Shown one piece after another: positions 36,066 through 44,378 of a stretch of 64,000 bases of DNA (its first letter is position 1; the number at the start of each line of letters is the position of its first letter). The notes under the pieces were generated by a model. That model was not told the origin of the DNA. It searched no databases and worked only from the letters and a program-made list of their open reading frames with translations. The position numbers and the translations under genes are program-made. This DNA is from Bacteroidota bacterium (GTDB lineage: Bacteria > Bacteroidota > Bacteroidia > Flavobacteriales > Flavobacteriaceae): contig JAEYTL010000018.1 of NCBI GenBank assembly GCA_023434025.1, positions 124,001 to 188,000 on the forward strand, in the 5' to 3' direction.

Positions 36066-36797
36066 TTAAGAATATATCCCTCCGTTAATATTAATCACCT
36101 CTCCTGTGATATACCCCGCCTTTTTAGAAACTAAAAAACTTACTAAATCAGCCACCTCTTCCGCCTCCCCGAAACGGTTGGCCGGAACCAGTTTAACCAA
36201 ATCACTCTCTTCGAGCGAACTTGTCATGTCCGTACGAATAAAGCCAGGAGCTACAGCATTTACAGTTATATTGCGTTTGGCAACTTCCTGAGCCAGTGCT
36301 TTTGTAGCGGCTACAATTGCTCCCTTAGCGGCAGAATAATTGGTTTGACCTGCTGTTCCTTTTACGCCCGAAACCGATGCCATATTTACAATCCGACCGT
36401 ATTTGTTGCGAAGCATTTTTTGAATAAAAAAGTTCGTTACATTAAAAAAGCCGTTTAAACTGGTATTGATTACATTACGCCAATCATCGTGTGTCATCCA
36501 CATAAACAAACCGTCTTTTGTAATCCCGGCATTGTTAACAATAACTTCTACTACAGCTTCCGGATTTTTTTCCTGCCAGGAAGTTAAAGCAGCTGTCACG
36601 GCCTGAGCATCAGATACATTAAACTGAATAATTTCTCCGGTTGCTCCTTTACTGATCACTTCCTGCAGCGTTTTTTCCGCTGCTTCTTTATTATTTTGGT
36701 AATTAATGAGGATGTGGTAATTGCTTTCTTCTGCTAATTTTTGACAAATGGCACTTCCAATACCTCTTGAACCACCGGTTACTAATGCACACTTCAT
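36066..36797 (-). CDS. fabG: 3-oxoacyl-ACP reductase
   Basis: The 243-residue SDR enzyme has the NADPH motif TGGSRGIG, NNAG, the catalytic Ser (ASVSG) and YSAAK, and ends VININGGIYS. It reduces 3-ketoacyl-ACP to 3-hydroxyacyl-ACP (ApeQ-like role). I chose the ATG at 36797 (MKCALVTGG) because an upstream ATG at 36854 would run 29 bases into the preceding gene and precede the conserved start of the fold. Confidence 0.93.
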   Translation of the reverse strand: MKCALVTGGSRGIGSAICQKLAEESNYHILINYQNNKEAAEKTLQEVISKGATGEIIQFNVSDAQAVTAALTSWQEKNPEAVVEVIVNNAGITKDGLFMWMTHDDWRNVINTSLNGFFNVTNFFIQKMLRNKYGRIVNMASVSGVKGTAGQTNYSAAKGAIVAATKALAQEVAKRNITVNAVAPGFIRTDMTSSLEESDLVKLVPANRFGEAEEVADLVSFLVSKKAGYITGEVININGGIYS

Positions 36798-36825
36798 GGT
36801 ATAATTGTACTTTTTTATTCTTATT

Positions 36826-37935
36826 TTATTTTTGAAAAAGTTCGGCGTTATCAAAATACTGATTCCCTAACACAGACCCGTCCGGTTTTAGGAAGCACCA
36901 TTTTTTATTTGACTTTACTCTTGCCAAACCATTTATAAATCCTTTTTCTTCGCTGTTAAACATACTAAAACCAACGGCAGTAATCTGATAATTGGCCGGA
37001 ATCACTAATTTTCCGCTAGCATCGATAAAGCCCCAGTCTTTTGATTTAACGGCCGCCAAACCATCTGCTGAAAACACTTCTGCATCGTCATAAATAGGCT
37101 GTACTACAAAGTCGCCTTTGGTATTGATATAGCCCCATTTCTTTCCTTCAACAACCGGAGCCAGCGATTTTGAAAAGGCTCTTACCTTATCATATTTAGG
37201 CTCAATAACCCAGTTGCCGTTCAAATCGATAAAGCCCATCTTTTTATTTTTTCTGGCATAGGTTAAATCCTCTGAATGGAAATCCCAGATTTTATCGGCT
37301 CCTTCTACTGGTTTAAATGCATTTGCTTTTACCAGCCCAAATGCCTCTCCTTTTCTGGCCCAGGTGGTATTTTTATAATAGTTTCCGATTTCGTCATACT
37401 CAACACTCACAACTTCCTTTCCTGATTTATCAATAATTCCCCACTTGTCGTTGTTTTTCACACGGGCATAATCTCCTTCAAAAGATTTAATTACCTGGTA
37501 TTTGGGTTGTAAAACAATCTCACCTTTCGGGTTAATCAAGCCTATTTTTTCTCCCTGGCGGATGAATGCTACCCCGTTTTCAAAATCGTATAATTTTTCG
37601 GAAGCCGGCATCTGCAGTTCTTTACCTGTTTTATCAATATAAAACCACCTTTTATCCTTTTCAACCAAACAAACACCACTGTTGAAATATTTTGCTTTGG
37701 TATAAGTTGCCGGAATAACCCAATCACCTTTTGGGTTAATAAAACCCCAATTTCCGTTATCTAAAGCTGCAGCCAAACCATCGGAAAAATTTTTGGCATC
37801 TTTGAATTTAGGCAAAATAGCATATTCGCCACTTTTTAAAATATAACCGAATTTGTCTCCCTGCTTTACCAAAGCAAGTTCCTGTGCTGTTATAACTTGA
37901 GTAAACAACACTAGTAATAGAGTAAGCTTTTTCAT
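36826..37935 (-). CDS. Exported WG-repeat protein
   Basis: The 369 residues start with a signal peptide (LTLLLVLFTQVITAQ). About eight or nine WG repeats of roughly 35-45 residues follow (for example WGFINPKGDWVIP, WGIIDKSGKEVVS, MGFIDLNGNWVIEP, WGYINTKGDFVVQP, WGFIDASGKLVIP). These beta-rich repeats mediate binding in many secreted Bacteroidota proteins. It sits between the ammonia-lyase gene and fabG in the pigment operon, with gaps of 28-29 nt. No enzymatic role can be deduced. Confidence 0.85.
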   Translation of the reverse strand: MKKLTLLLVLFTQVITAQELALVKQGDKFGYILKSGEYAILPKFKDAKNFSDGLAAALDNGNWGFINPKGDWVIPATYTKAKYFNSGVCLVEKDKRWFYIDKTGKELQMPASEKLYDFENGVAFIRQGEKIGLINPKGEIVLQPKYQVIKSFEGDYARVKNNDKWGIIDKSGKEVVSVEYDEIGNYYKNTTWARKGEAFGLVKANAFKPVEGADKIWDFHSEDLTYARKNKKMGFIDLNGNWVIEPKYDKVRAFSKSLAPVVEGKKWGYINTKGDFVVQPIYDDAEVFSADGLAAVKSKDWGFIDASGKLVIPANYQITAVGFSMFNSEEKGFINGLARVKSNKKWCFLKPDGSVLGNQYFDNAELFQK

Positions 37936-37964
37936 GATTATAAATATTTTTAGTTAGTAATCTT

Positions 37965-39485
37965 TTATATAGACAGTAAATATTCTTTCACCTTCTGAAC
38001 ATAAGGATACATCACCTGATCTTCTTTAAATTCCGGGATAATCGCACGCACATCATCATATAATTTCTTTGTTACCGAAGAAATTCTGCCACTATATCCC
38101 AACGCATCAATAGCCTGAACAATTGTGATTATTTCAATAGCCAACACTTCAAAAGCATTTTCGATTACCTTTCCGGTTATTACTGCCGCATTAGTTCCCA
38201 TGCTCACAATATCCTGGTTATCATTGTTGTTAGGAATACTGTGCACATACATCGGATTAGACAACATCTGATTTTCTGCTGTGGTTGATGTAGCTGTAAA
38301 TTGAACTCCCTGCATTCCGAAATTAAACCCTAAGGTACCTAAATTTACGAAAGGAGGCAAAATTTCGTTCAATTTTGAGTTCAAAAGATAATTTAACTGC
38401 CTTTCAGACAACATGGTTAACTTGGTTATTACGAGTTTTAATTTGTCCATTTCAAGCGAAATATAATCGCCGTGAAAATTACCGCCATGATAAACGTGTT
38501 TATTTTTCACATCCACAATCGGGTTATCGTTGGCCGAATTAATCTCTTTTTCCAGAACAGACGCAACCGATTTTACAGTATCTGAAACCGGCCCTAAAAT
38601 CTGTGGGACACAACGCAACGAATAATATTCCTGTACTTTTTCTTTAAAAACATCTTCGTTGTTTTCACCGGAATATAAATGTTCCTCTCTTTTTCGGATA
38701 AGCTGACTGTCTTTTAGATTATTCCGCATTATTCTGGCTATTTCCTGTTGCCCGAAATGAAGTTTTGTTTCATTTAATTCTGCAGACAAATGATCGTCAT
38801 AAGCCGAAACAATTTCGTTAATAGCACATGAACACTTTACAGCCCAATCAATCAGTTTTTGAGCGTGAAAAACATTGACCACGCCAATCCCTGTCATAAC
38901 CGAAGTACCGTTCATCAAGGCTAAGCCTTCGCGAATTTCAATTTGAATGGGCTGAAGGTTTTCAATTTTAAAAACTTCTTCCGTTGATTTTCTTTCTCCT
39001 TTATAAAATACTTCTCCTTCACCAATTAAAACCAAAGCCAAATGAGCCAATTGTACTAAATCGCCACTGGCCCCCACACCACCATGCTCAAAAATCAAGG
39101 GAGTTATATCGCGGTTTATAAACTCCTTCATCAGGTTTATCACAGACGGATGAACCCCTGAGTTCCCTAAGGAAAGCGTATTTAACCTGGCTAATATGGC
39201 TGATTTTACAAAAAAAGGATTTAACGGTTTTCCCGTTCCGGATGAATGGCTTCTGATTAAATTGTATTGTAACTGAATCTGATCTTCTTTTTTAATCCGG
39301 TACTGAGCCATAGGGCCAAAACCTGTATTTACACCATAAATTACTTTATTTTGAGCAAACTCTTTTAAAAAACTATAACTTTCTTTTACTCTTTCTAAAA
39401 CTTGATCACTTACTTCCGCTTTATCATTTTTAAAAACGATGGACACAAATTGTTCCAGGTCTAAATACTCACCAATAACACTCAT
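37965..39485 (-). CDS. Tyrosine ammonia-lyase
   Basis: The enzyme removes ammonia from L-tyrosine to give 4-coumarate, the expected starter for aryl polyenes. The 506-residue protein has the MIO-forming Ala-Ser-Gly at 139-141 (GGVGASGDLVQL), the catalytic Tyr50 (VIYGVNTGFG) and a Ser-His pair at 79-80 (IRSHSSGTG). I recall the characterised F. johnsoniae tyrosine ammonia-lyase, and this sequence matches it over nearly its whole length. Sequence alone would also fit the histidine ammonia-lyase family, but the pigment context argues for tyrosine. It is the first gene of the minus-strand operon. Confidence 0.9.
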   Translation of the reverse strand: MSVIGEYLDLEQFVSIVFKNDKAEVSDQVLERVKESYSFLKEFAQNKVIYGVNTGFGPMAQYRIKKEDQIQLQYNLIRSHSSGTGKPLNPFFVKSAILARLNTLSLGNSGVHPSVINLMKEFINRDITPLIFEHGGVGASGDLVQLAHLALVLIGEGEVFYKGERKSTEEVFKIENLQPIQIEIREGLALMNGTSVMTGIGVVNVFHAQKLIDWAVKCSCAINEIVSAYDDHLSAELNETKLHFGQQEIARIMRNNLKDSQLIRKREEHLYSGENNEDVFKEKVQEYYSLRCVPQILGPVSDTVKSVASVLEKEINSANDNPIVDVKNKHVYHGGNFHGDYISLEMDKLKLVITKLTMLSERQLNYLLNSKLNEILPPFVNLGTLGFNFGMQGVQFTATSTTAENQMLSNPMYVHSIPNNNDNQDIVSMGTNAAVITGKVIENAFEVLAIEIITIVQAIDALGYSGRISSVTKKLYDDVRAIIPEFKEDQVMYPYVQKVKEYLLSI

Positions 39486-39546
39486 TATAGTTGTTTTTGT
39501 TTACTAATTTTTTATGATTTTATTTTTAATTTAATGGGATTGTAAT

Positions 39547-39585
39547 TACATTTGAGCGACAAAGATACTATATTCTAAAATACAA
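39547..39585. promoter_or_regulatory. Divergent promoters of the pigment operon and the halogenase-like gene
   Basis: A plus-strand -7 element TACATTTG (39547-39554) points to the gene at 39598. A minus-strand -7 element TATCTTTG (39567-39560) points to the ammonia-lyase gene, with TTTG at 39586-39583 as possible -33 (15-nt spacer, slightly short). The two elements are only 5 nt apart, so polymerase footprints would overlap. Confidence 0.6.
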
Positions 39586-39597
39586 AAAAAAGAAATA

Positions 39598-40836
39598 ATG
39601 ACAACAGAATCAGTGGATGTTTTGGTAATTGGAGCCGGACCATCCGGGTGTGTTTCAGCTTCCTATTTGTTCAACAACGGCGTTTCGGTAAAGGTTGTTG
39701 AAAAAACAAAATTCCCCCGACTGGTAGTAGGCGAAAGTCTGATTCCGAGGGTTATGGATCACTTTGATGAAGTTGGTTTGTTTCCGGCTCTCGATGCGAT
39801 GAATTTTGAAAAAAAACTGGGAGCCCGGTTTATTCGTGGTGAAGAAGTTTGTGTTTTTGATTTCAGCGACAAGTATTCGGCGGGTTGGGATTGGACCTGG
39901 CAGGTGCCCCGGGCTGATTTTGACAATACACTGGCTCAGGAAGTCCTGCGAAAAGGAATCGATTTAGAATTTGAAAGCGAAGTGATTTCTGTTTCTTTTG
40001 AAGGAAAAAATTCGACTACAATTATTAAGGATAAAAACGGCCATTTAAAAGAAATTAAAGCAAAGTTCATCATTGATTCCAGTGGTTACGGAAGGGTTTT
40101 ACCACGGCTACTGGACCTGGACACCCCTTCTAAACTGGATCCGCATTCTTCTATTTTTACACACGTAAAAGACATTAACCGTCCGGAAGGCGAAGAAGGC
40201 ACATTGATTTCATTTGATATTTTAGAAACAGAAGTCTGGTTGTGGGTCATTCCGTTTTCCAACGGAAACACGAGTTTGGGGGTAGTTGGCCCCACATCCT
40301 TTATCAACGCCTTGTCTGACAAGAATAATGCAGATGCATTGCGAAATGCCATTCAGCTGTCTGATTATTATATCAAACGTTTTGGCAATGTTGATTTTCT
40401 GTTTGAACCCATCAAACTGGAAAATTATTCCCGGTCAGTTAAAAAAATGTACGGCGACGGCTTTGCCCTGACCGGCAACAGTTCTGAATTTCTTGACCCG
40501 GTTTTCTCTTCCGGAGTGGCTTTTGCTACCGAATCAGGCATTCTGGCTGCCAAATTAATTCACAAAGAATTTAAAGGCGAAACGGTGGATTGGGAGAGCG
40601 AATTTACAGGCTATATGAAAAGAGGAATCGGTGTGTTTACCACCTATGTAAAAGAATGGTACACGGGTAATCTGCAAACCTTGTTCTTCCACCAGCCGGA
40701 AAACCCGGATGTAAAGAGAAAAATATGTGCCGTGTTAGCCGGCTATGTCTGGGATGAAACCAACCCGTTTGTTAAAAAGCATGACAACGTAATTAAGAAC
40801 ATGGCCCATATGATTCAAATGGAGAATAAAGCTTAA
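39598..40836 (+). CDS. FAD-dependent halogenase-like oxidoreductase
   Basis: The 412-residue flavoprotein has the GxGxxG motif (VIGAGPSG, 10-17), a PRxxVGESLIP segment (40-50), FEKKLGARF with Lys72-73 near the catalytic Lys position of phenol and pyrrole halogenases, and the WxWxIP motif WLWVIP (214-219). These are hallmarks of FADH2-dependent halogenases. Some flexirubins carry chlorine on the ring, so ring chlorination is the likely role. A hydroxylase or reductase of the same fold cannot be excluded. It is transcribed away from the pigment operon. Confidence 0.82.
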   Translation: MTTESVDVLVIGAGPSGCVSASYLFNNGVSVKVVEKTKFPRLVVGESLIPRVMDHFDEVGLFPALDAMNFEKKLGARFIRGEEVCVFDFSDKYSAGWDWTWQVPRADFDNTLAQEVLRKGIDLEFESEVISVSFEGKNSTTIIKDKNGHLKEIKAKFIIDSSGYGRVLPRLLDLDTPSKLDPHSSIFTHVKDINRPEGEEGTLISFDILETEVWLWVIPFSNGNTSLGVVGPTSFINALSDKNNADALRNAIQLSDYYIKRFGNVDFLFEPIKLENYSRSVKKMYGDGFALTGNSSEFLDPVFSSGVAFATESGILAAKLIHKEFKGETVDWESEFTGYMKRGIGVFTTYVKEWYTGNLQTLFFHQPENPDVKRKICAVLAGYVWDETNPFVKKHDNVIKNMAHMIQMENKA

Positions 40837-40853
40837 CCGAAGCTATTGCCTAT

Positions 40854-40893
40854 AAAAAAAGCCGTTGAAATCAAAAATTTCAACGGCTTTTTA
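40854..40893. terminator. Bidirectional terminator
   Basis: A 16-bp perfect stem (40856-40871 with 40877-40892), loop CAAAA, has an A run on the left and a T run on the right. It can stop both the plus-strand halogenase-like transcript and the minus-strand transcript from 41514. Confidence 0.9.
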
Positions 40894-40908
40894 AATCAAA
40901 GTATTTAC

Positions 40909-41514
40909 TTATATCTTTTTAAGAATCATTTTCGCTACCGATTTTCCGGTTTTTGCAAAACCTTCTCCGATTCGGCTTTCGTTGCTAAAGTTGCTACCCC
41001 ATTGATCACCCGGGGCTTCTTTACTTGAAAGTTCAAGTAAAACATTAGATTTGTTATCTGTTTCAACAAGCTTTAACAAAGTAGTAACTTTGGCCGGTTT
41101 TTTCATCATAGCCACATCCCATCCCGGATAAATCCATACTGCTTCCACAATCAGCGTATATTTTGCAGAAGTTAAACCCTCCTGAAAAGATAAATCTTTC
41201 TTCTCTTTGGAAAGTACAATATTGATTAATTCTAAAAATTTGGGTTTCCAGATCAATTCTTTACTTGACTCCCATTTCTTTTTCCAAATGTCGCCTACTC
41301 CTTTGTTTTTTTCATTCAGCTCTTTCGCCCTTTCTTCTACATACTGTGCTTCAGATTTTTCTTCTTTCATCAGTGTTAACTTAGAAAAATCGAATTCTAC
41401 ATTAACCTCTTTCTGTCCTTTCAAAGCTCCGAAATCTCCTTTGATAATTTTCATGTCCTGAGCACTTAGCACAGTAGAAACAAAAATTGTAGCTACGATA
41501 ATAATTTTTTTCAT
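40909..41514 (-). CDS. Exported protein of unknown function
   Basis: The 201 residues begin with a clear signal peptide (MKKIIIVATIFVSTVLSAQ). The mature part is predicted alpha/beta and rich in Lys and Glu. I do not recognise a family. I chose the ATG at 41514. An upstream ATG at 41556 would put 14 polar residues before the signal and would sit over the -7-like element TACTTTTG (minus strand, 41551-41544). It is a single-gene unit ending at the bidirectional terminator. Confidence 0.8.
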   Translation of the reverse strand: MKKIIIVATIFVSTVLSAQDMKIIKGDFGALKGQKEVNVEFDFSKLTLMKEEKSEAQYVEERAKELNEKNKGVGDIWKKKWESSKELIWKPKFLELINIVLSKEKKDLSFQEGLTSAKYTLIVEAVWIYPGWDVAMMKKPAKVTTLLKLVETDNKSNVLLELSSKEAPGDQWGSNFSNESRIGEGFAKTGKSVAKMILKKI

Positions 41515-41543
41515 TTTTTTAGTGTTTTTTTGATTATTTGCAT

Positions 41544-41551
41544 CAAAAGTA
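41544..41551 (-). promoter_or_regulatory. -7 element of the exported-protein gene
   Basis: On the minus strand TACTTTTG matches TAnnTTTG, 29 nt upstream of the ATG at 41514. No clear TTG was found at -33. The surrounding 41557-41710 stretch contains no gene and nothing else recognisable. Confidence 0.45.
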
Positions 41552-41710
41552 AACATTAAAACCTTTTCATATGAATATATTATATAACGTTTTTATGAAA
41601 CTTTTTACATCCGTAATTAAAATATACCTCAAAAATTGTTTAAACGACTGAGGGAAATAAAAAAGAGAAAAACAAAATTCTAATTTCGAATTTTAGTTTT
41701 TCTCTTCATG

Positions 41711-41784
41711 TGACCTCGACAGGATTCAAACCTGTAACCCTCAGAGCCGAAATCTGATATTCTATTCAGTTGAACTACGAGGCC
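41711..41784 (-). tRNA. tRNA-Arg (anticodon TCG)
   Basis: The minus strand folds as a 74-nt cloverleaf. The acceptor stem GGCCTCG pairs with CGAGGTC (one G-T) with discriminator A. The anticodon stem TCAGA/TCTGA encloses the loop TTTCGGC with anticodon TCG (Arg, codon CGA), and the T loop is GTTTGAATCC-like. CCA is not encoded. Confidence 0.93.
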
Positions 41785-41801
41785 ATTTTATTTTCAGAGT
41801 G

Positions 41802-41831
41802 CGAATCTACAATAAATTATTTTAAGCCAAA
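41802..41831 (-). promoter_or_regulatory. Promoter of tRNA-Arg
   Basis: On the minus strand TTTG (41831-41828), an 18-nt spacer and TAGATTCG (41809-41802) match the Bacteroidota promoter with one mismatch. The start would fall about 10 nt before the mature tRNA. The -33 part lies inside the last codons of the YqeY gene. Confidence 0.5.
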
Positions 41832-42271
41832 AGTTTTTTTACAATTGTTGAAATAGTTTTTCCATCTGCACTACCCGCCAGTTGTCTGGAAGCAATTCCC
41901 ATTAGCTGCCCCATTGAAGCCATTCCTGAGAAGCCGTTTTCTGCAATCAACTGTTTTACAACAGCTTCCACTTCAGCCTCACTCAACTGTTTGGGTAAAA
42001 ATCTTTCGATCACAGCTGCTTGTTGGATTTCCGGCTCTGCTAAATCAGGCCTTCCCTGTTCCACATAAATGGCTGCACTGTCTTTACGCTGTTTTACTAA
42101 ACGCTGCAACAATTTAATTTCGTCTTCCTGAGCCAGTTCATCTTTTGCTCCACCTTCTGTCAGAGCTAATAAAATAGCTGATTTTACGGCACGTAATGCT
42201 TCCAGTGACAAAGTATCTTTGGCACGCATAGCATTTTTAATTTCCTCATTAATGTGGCTTTGTAAACTCAT
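41822..42271 (-). CDS. GatB/YqeY domain protein
   Basis: The 149-residue helical protein matches the YqeY family across its length (SLQSHINEEIKNAMRAKDTLSLEALRAVKSAIL at the N-terminus; GFSGMASMGQLMGIASRQLAG with the Met-Gly-rich motif near the end). YqeY is related to the tail domain of the GatB amidotransferase subunit and may contact tRNA; its exact role is not settled. It follows ftsZ, as in many Bacteroidota, but a terminator separates them. Confidence 0.92.
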   Translation of the reverse strand: MSLQSHINEEIKNAMRAKDTLSLEALRAVKSAILLALTEGGAKDELAQEDEIKLLQRLVKQRKDSAAIYVEQGRPDLAEPEIQQAAVIERFLPKQLSEAEVEAVVKQLIAENGFSGMASMGQLMGIASRQLAGSADGKTISTIVKKLLA

Positions 42272-42324
42272 GGTATATCTTTTTATTTTTGCTTTACAAC
42301 CGTTCCTGAACGGTGAGCAAAGAT

Positions 42325-42364
42325 AAAAAAAATAACCCGAAAACCATCTGCTGATTTTCGGGTT
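42325..42364 (-). terminator. Intrinsic terminator of the dcw cluster (after ftsZ)
   Basis: On the minus strand AACCCGAAAA (42364-42355) pairs with TTTTCGGGTT (42343-42334) around an 11-nt loop, followed by TATTTTTTTT. It lies 24 nt downstream of the ftsZ stop. Confidence 0.88.
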
Positions 42365-42387
42365 AAAAAAGGATTTGTTTGAGTTAG

Positions 42388-44322
42388 TTAATCCACGTTG
42401 TCGTGCAGAAAAGAATTATTTGATCTCAATTGAGCATCATCATTGCTATCTGTTCCCAGCGACATTCTGGATTGATTATTTACAGGAGAATTCACAGGCA
42501 GATCTACTCCCATTCGCTTATAAGCCGGCACTTTTTCCATCTCATCCAAACGGGAAGAATTGTTGTGAAACTTATAGTTGAATTCTTTTAATTTTTTTCT
42601 TCGCTCATCGGCACGCATTTTCAACGTTTCTTCGATGGTTAATTCTGCGGTCGGATTGATTTCGTCAAATGAAGAGGTAAAAGCCGAAGGGGTTTCTACT
42701 TTTTTCACGGTAATGTTCATTTCTTCATTTACCGGTTCTTCCGTCACATGGTCTGCATTTGGTTTTGAATTGAGTAATTCTGCTTCAACTTCCATATATT
42801 CCTCTAACGAATAACGCACCACACCGGTTTCATTGACTTCTGTTAACGGAATAACCTGTTTTGGTTCATTGACAATGATTTCGTTAGTGGCTACCGGATC
42901 TAAATCAAAAAGAACTGTTTTCTCTTTTTCCGGCTCAACCGTTTTATCAATCGACAAATCGAAAGACAAGGTCACCTGTTCTTTTTCAACAATAACAAAT
43001 TCCGGGTCTTTTACAATGATTTCACGTACCTCCGGTGTTGTAGCGAACAATTGATTTTCTAAATAAGGAGATACTATTTCATACATCACATCGATATTTT
43101 TTATCAGATCAGTAGTTGGAATCAGATCGGAAACCATTTTAGGCTCTACAACTTCCATCTCTTCAATCAGCTCAAAAACAACCTTATCTTCAACTGCAGC
43201 TTTTGGTGTTTCTTTTTCAATCGCAACATCCAAAACCGGAGCTACAGTTTTCTGACTCAGGTCGATCGTATTGGTCTGGTTCTCTTCCAGCGAATGAATT
43301 ATTTTTTTAGGCTCAGCATTCACGATCTCTTTCTGCTGTTCCACATTAAAACCCGTAGCAATAATGGTAACGGCTATAGAATCACCTAATGATTCATCTT
43401 CACCAACCCCCATAATGATATTGGCATTATAACCTGCTTCTGCCTGAATATGATCGTTGATTTCACCTATTTCGTCAATTGTAATTTCAGTTGAGCCGGA
43501 AACGATAAGCAACAATACGTTTTTGGCTCCTGTAATTTTATTGTCATTCAGTAAAGGGGAATCTAATGCCGAAACGATAGCCTCCTTAGCTCTGTCCTCA
43601 CCTTCTGCAACAGCAGAACCCATGATGGCTGTTCCGCTGTTAGACAACACGGTTTTAGCATCTTTTAAATCGATATTCTGCGTGTAGTGGTGCGTAATAA
43701 CTTCGGCTATACCGCGTGAGGCTGTGGCCAACACTTCATCTGCCTTTGAGAATCCGGCTTTGAATCCTAAATTCCCATAAACTTCTCTTAATTTATTATT
43801 GTTAATAACAATCAGTGAGTCCACCTGTTTACGTAAACGTTCTACACCGGACATCGCTTGTTCGGAACGTACTTTTCCTTCAAATTGAAACGGGATTGTA
43901 ACAATTCCAACTGTTAAAATATCTTTTTCCTTAGCCATTTGAGCAATAACAGGAGCAGCACCTGTTCCGGTTCCGCCTCCCATTCCTGCGGTGATAAAAA
44001 TCATTTTGGTGTTACTGTCCAGTAATTTATCAATATCTTCCATGCTTTCCAGAGCAGATTGTTGTCCCACTTCCGGATTTGCTCCCGCTCCCAAACCTTC
44101 GGTCAGGTTTACACCCAACTGAATTTTATTCGGCACAGGACTGTTCTGAAGAGCTTGTGAGTCTGTGTTGCAAACCACAAAATCTACCCCTTTGATACCT
44201 TGTTTGAACATGTGATTAATAGCGTTGCTTCCGCCTCCGCCAACACCAATTACTTTAATTACATTTGACTGGTTTTTAGGTAAGTCAAATGAAATGCTTC
44301 CAAAATCTGAGTTGCTTATCAT
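42388..44322 (-). CDS. ftsZ: Cell division protein FtsZ with long C-terminal linker
   Basis: FtsZ is the tubulin-like GTPase that forms the division ring. The GTPase core is residues about 1-330 with [10 protein letters not shown] (26-35), NTDSQAL (52-58) and the tubulin signature GGGTGTG (115-121). An acidic, Val/Glu/Pro-rich linker of about 265 residues follows, then the conserved tail peptide VPAYKRMGV (598-606) that binds FtsA, and 38 extra residues. At 644 residues it is far longer than E. coli FtsZ (383), mainly through the linker. It is the last dcw gene, preceded by ftsA. Confidence 0.97.
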   Translation of the reverse strand: MISNSDFGSISFDLPKNQSNVIKVIGVGGGGSNAINHMFKQGIKGVDFVVCNTDSQALQNSPVPNKIQLGVNLTEGLGAGANPEVGQQSALESMEDIDKLLDSNTKMIFITAGMGGGTGTGAAPVIAQMAKEKDILTVGIVTIPFQFEGKVRSEQAMSGVERLRKQVDSLIVINNNKLREVYGNLGFKAGFSKADEVLATASRGIAEVITHHYTQNIDLKDAKTVLSNSGTAIMGSAVAEGEDRAKEAIVSALDSPLLNDNKITGAKNVLLLIVSGSTEITIDEIGEINDHIQAEAGYNANIIMGVGEDESLGDSIAVTIIATGFNVEQQKEIVNAEPKKIIHSLEENQTNTIDLSQKTVAPVLDVAIEKETPKAAVEDKVVFELIEEMEVVEPKMVSDLIPTTDLIKNIDVMYEIVSPYLENQLFATTPEVREIIVKDPEFVIVEKEQVTLSFDLSIDKTVEPEKEKTVLFDLDPVATNEIIVNEPKQVIPLTEVNETGVVRYSLEEYMEVEAELLNSKPNADHVTEEPVNEEMNITVKKVETPSAFTSSFDEINPTAELTIEETLKMRADERRKKLKEFNYKFHNNSSRLDEMEKVPAYKRMGVDLPVNSPVNNQSRMSLGTDSNDDAQLRSNNSFLHDNVD

Positions 44323-44378
44323 ACTACTTGGTTTTTTCTAATTCATTCTAAATTTTTCAATACAGCAGCTTTCGGTAA

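Noticed and set aside
37965..39485. Histidine ammonia-lyase (HutH) annotation
   Set aside because: The fold is shared, but the protein closely resembles the F. johnsoniae tyrosine enzyme, lies in a pigment operon that needs 4-coumarate, and no other hut genes are near.
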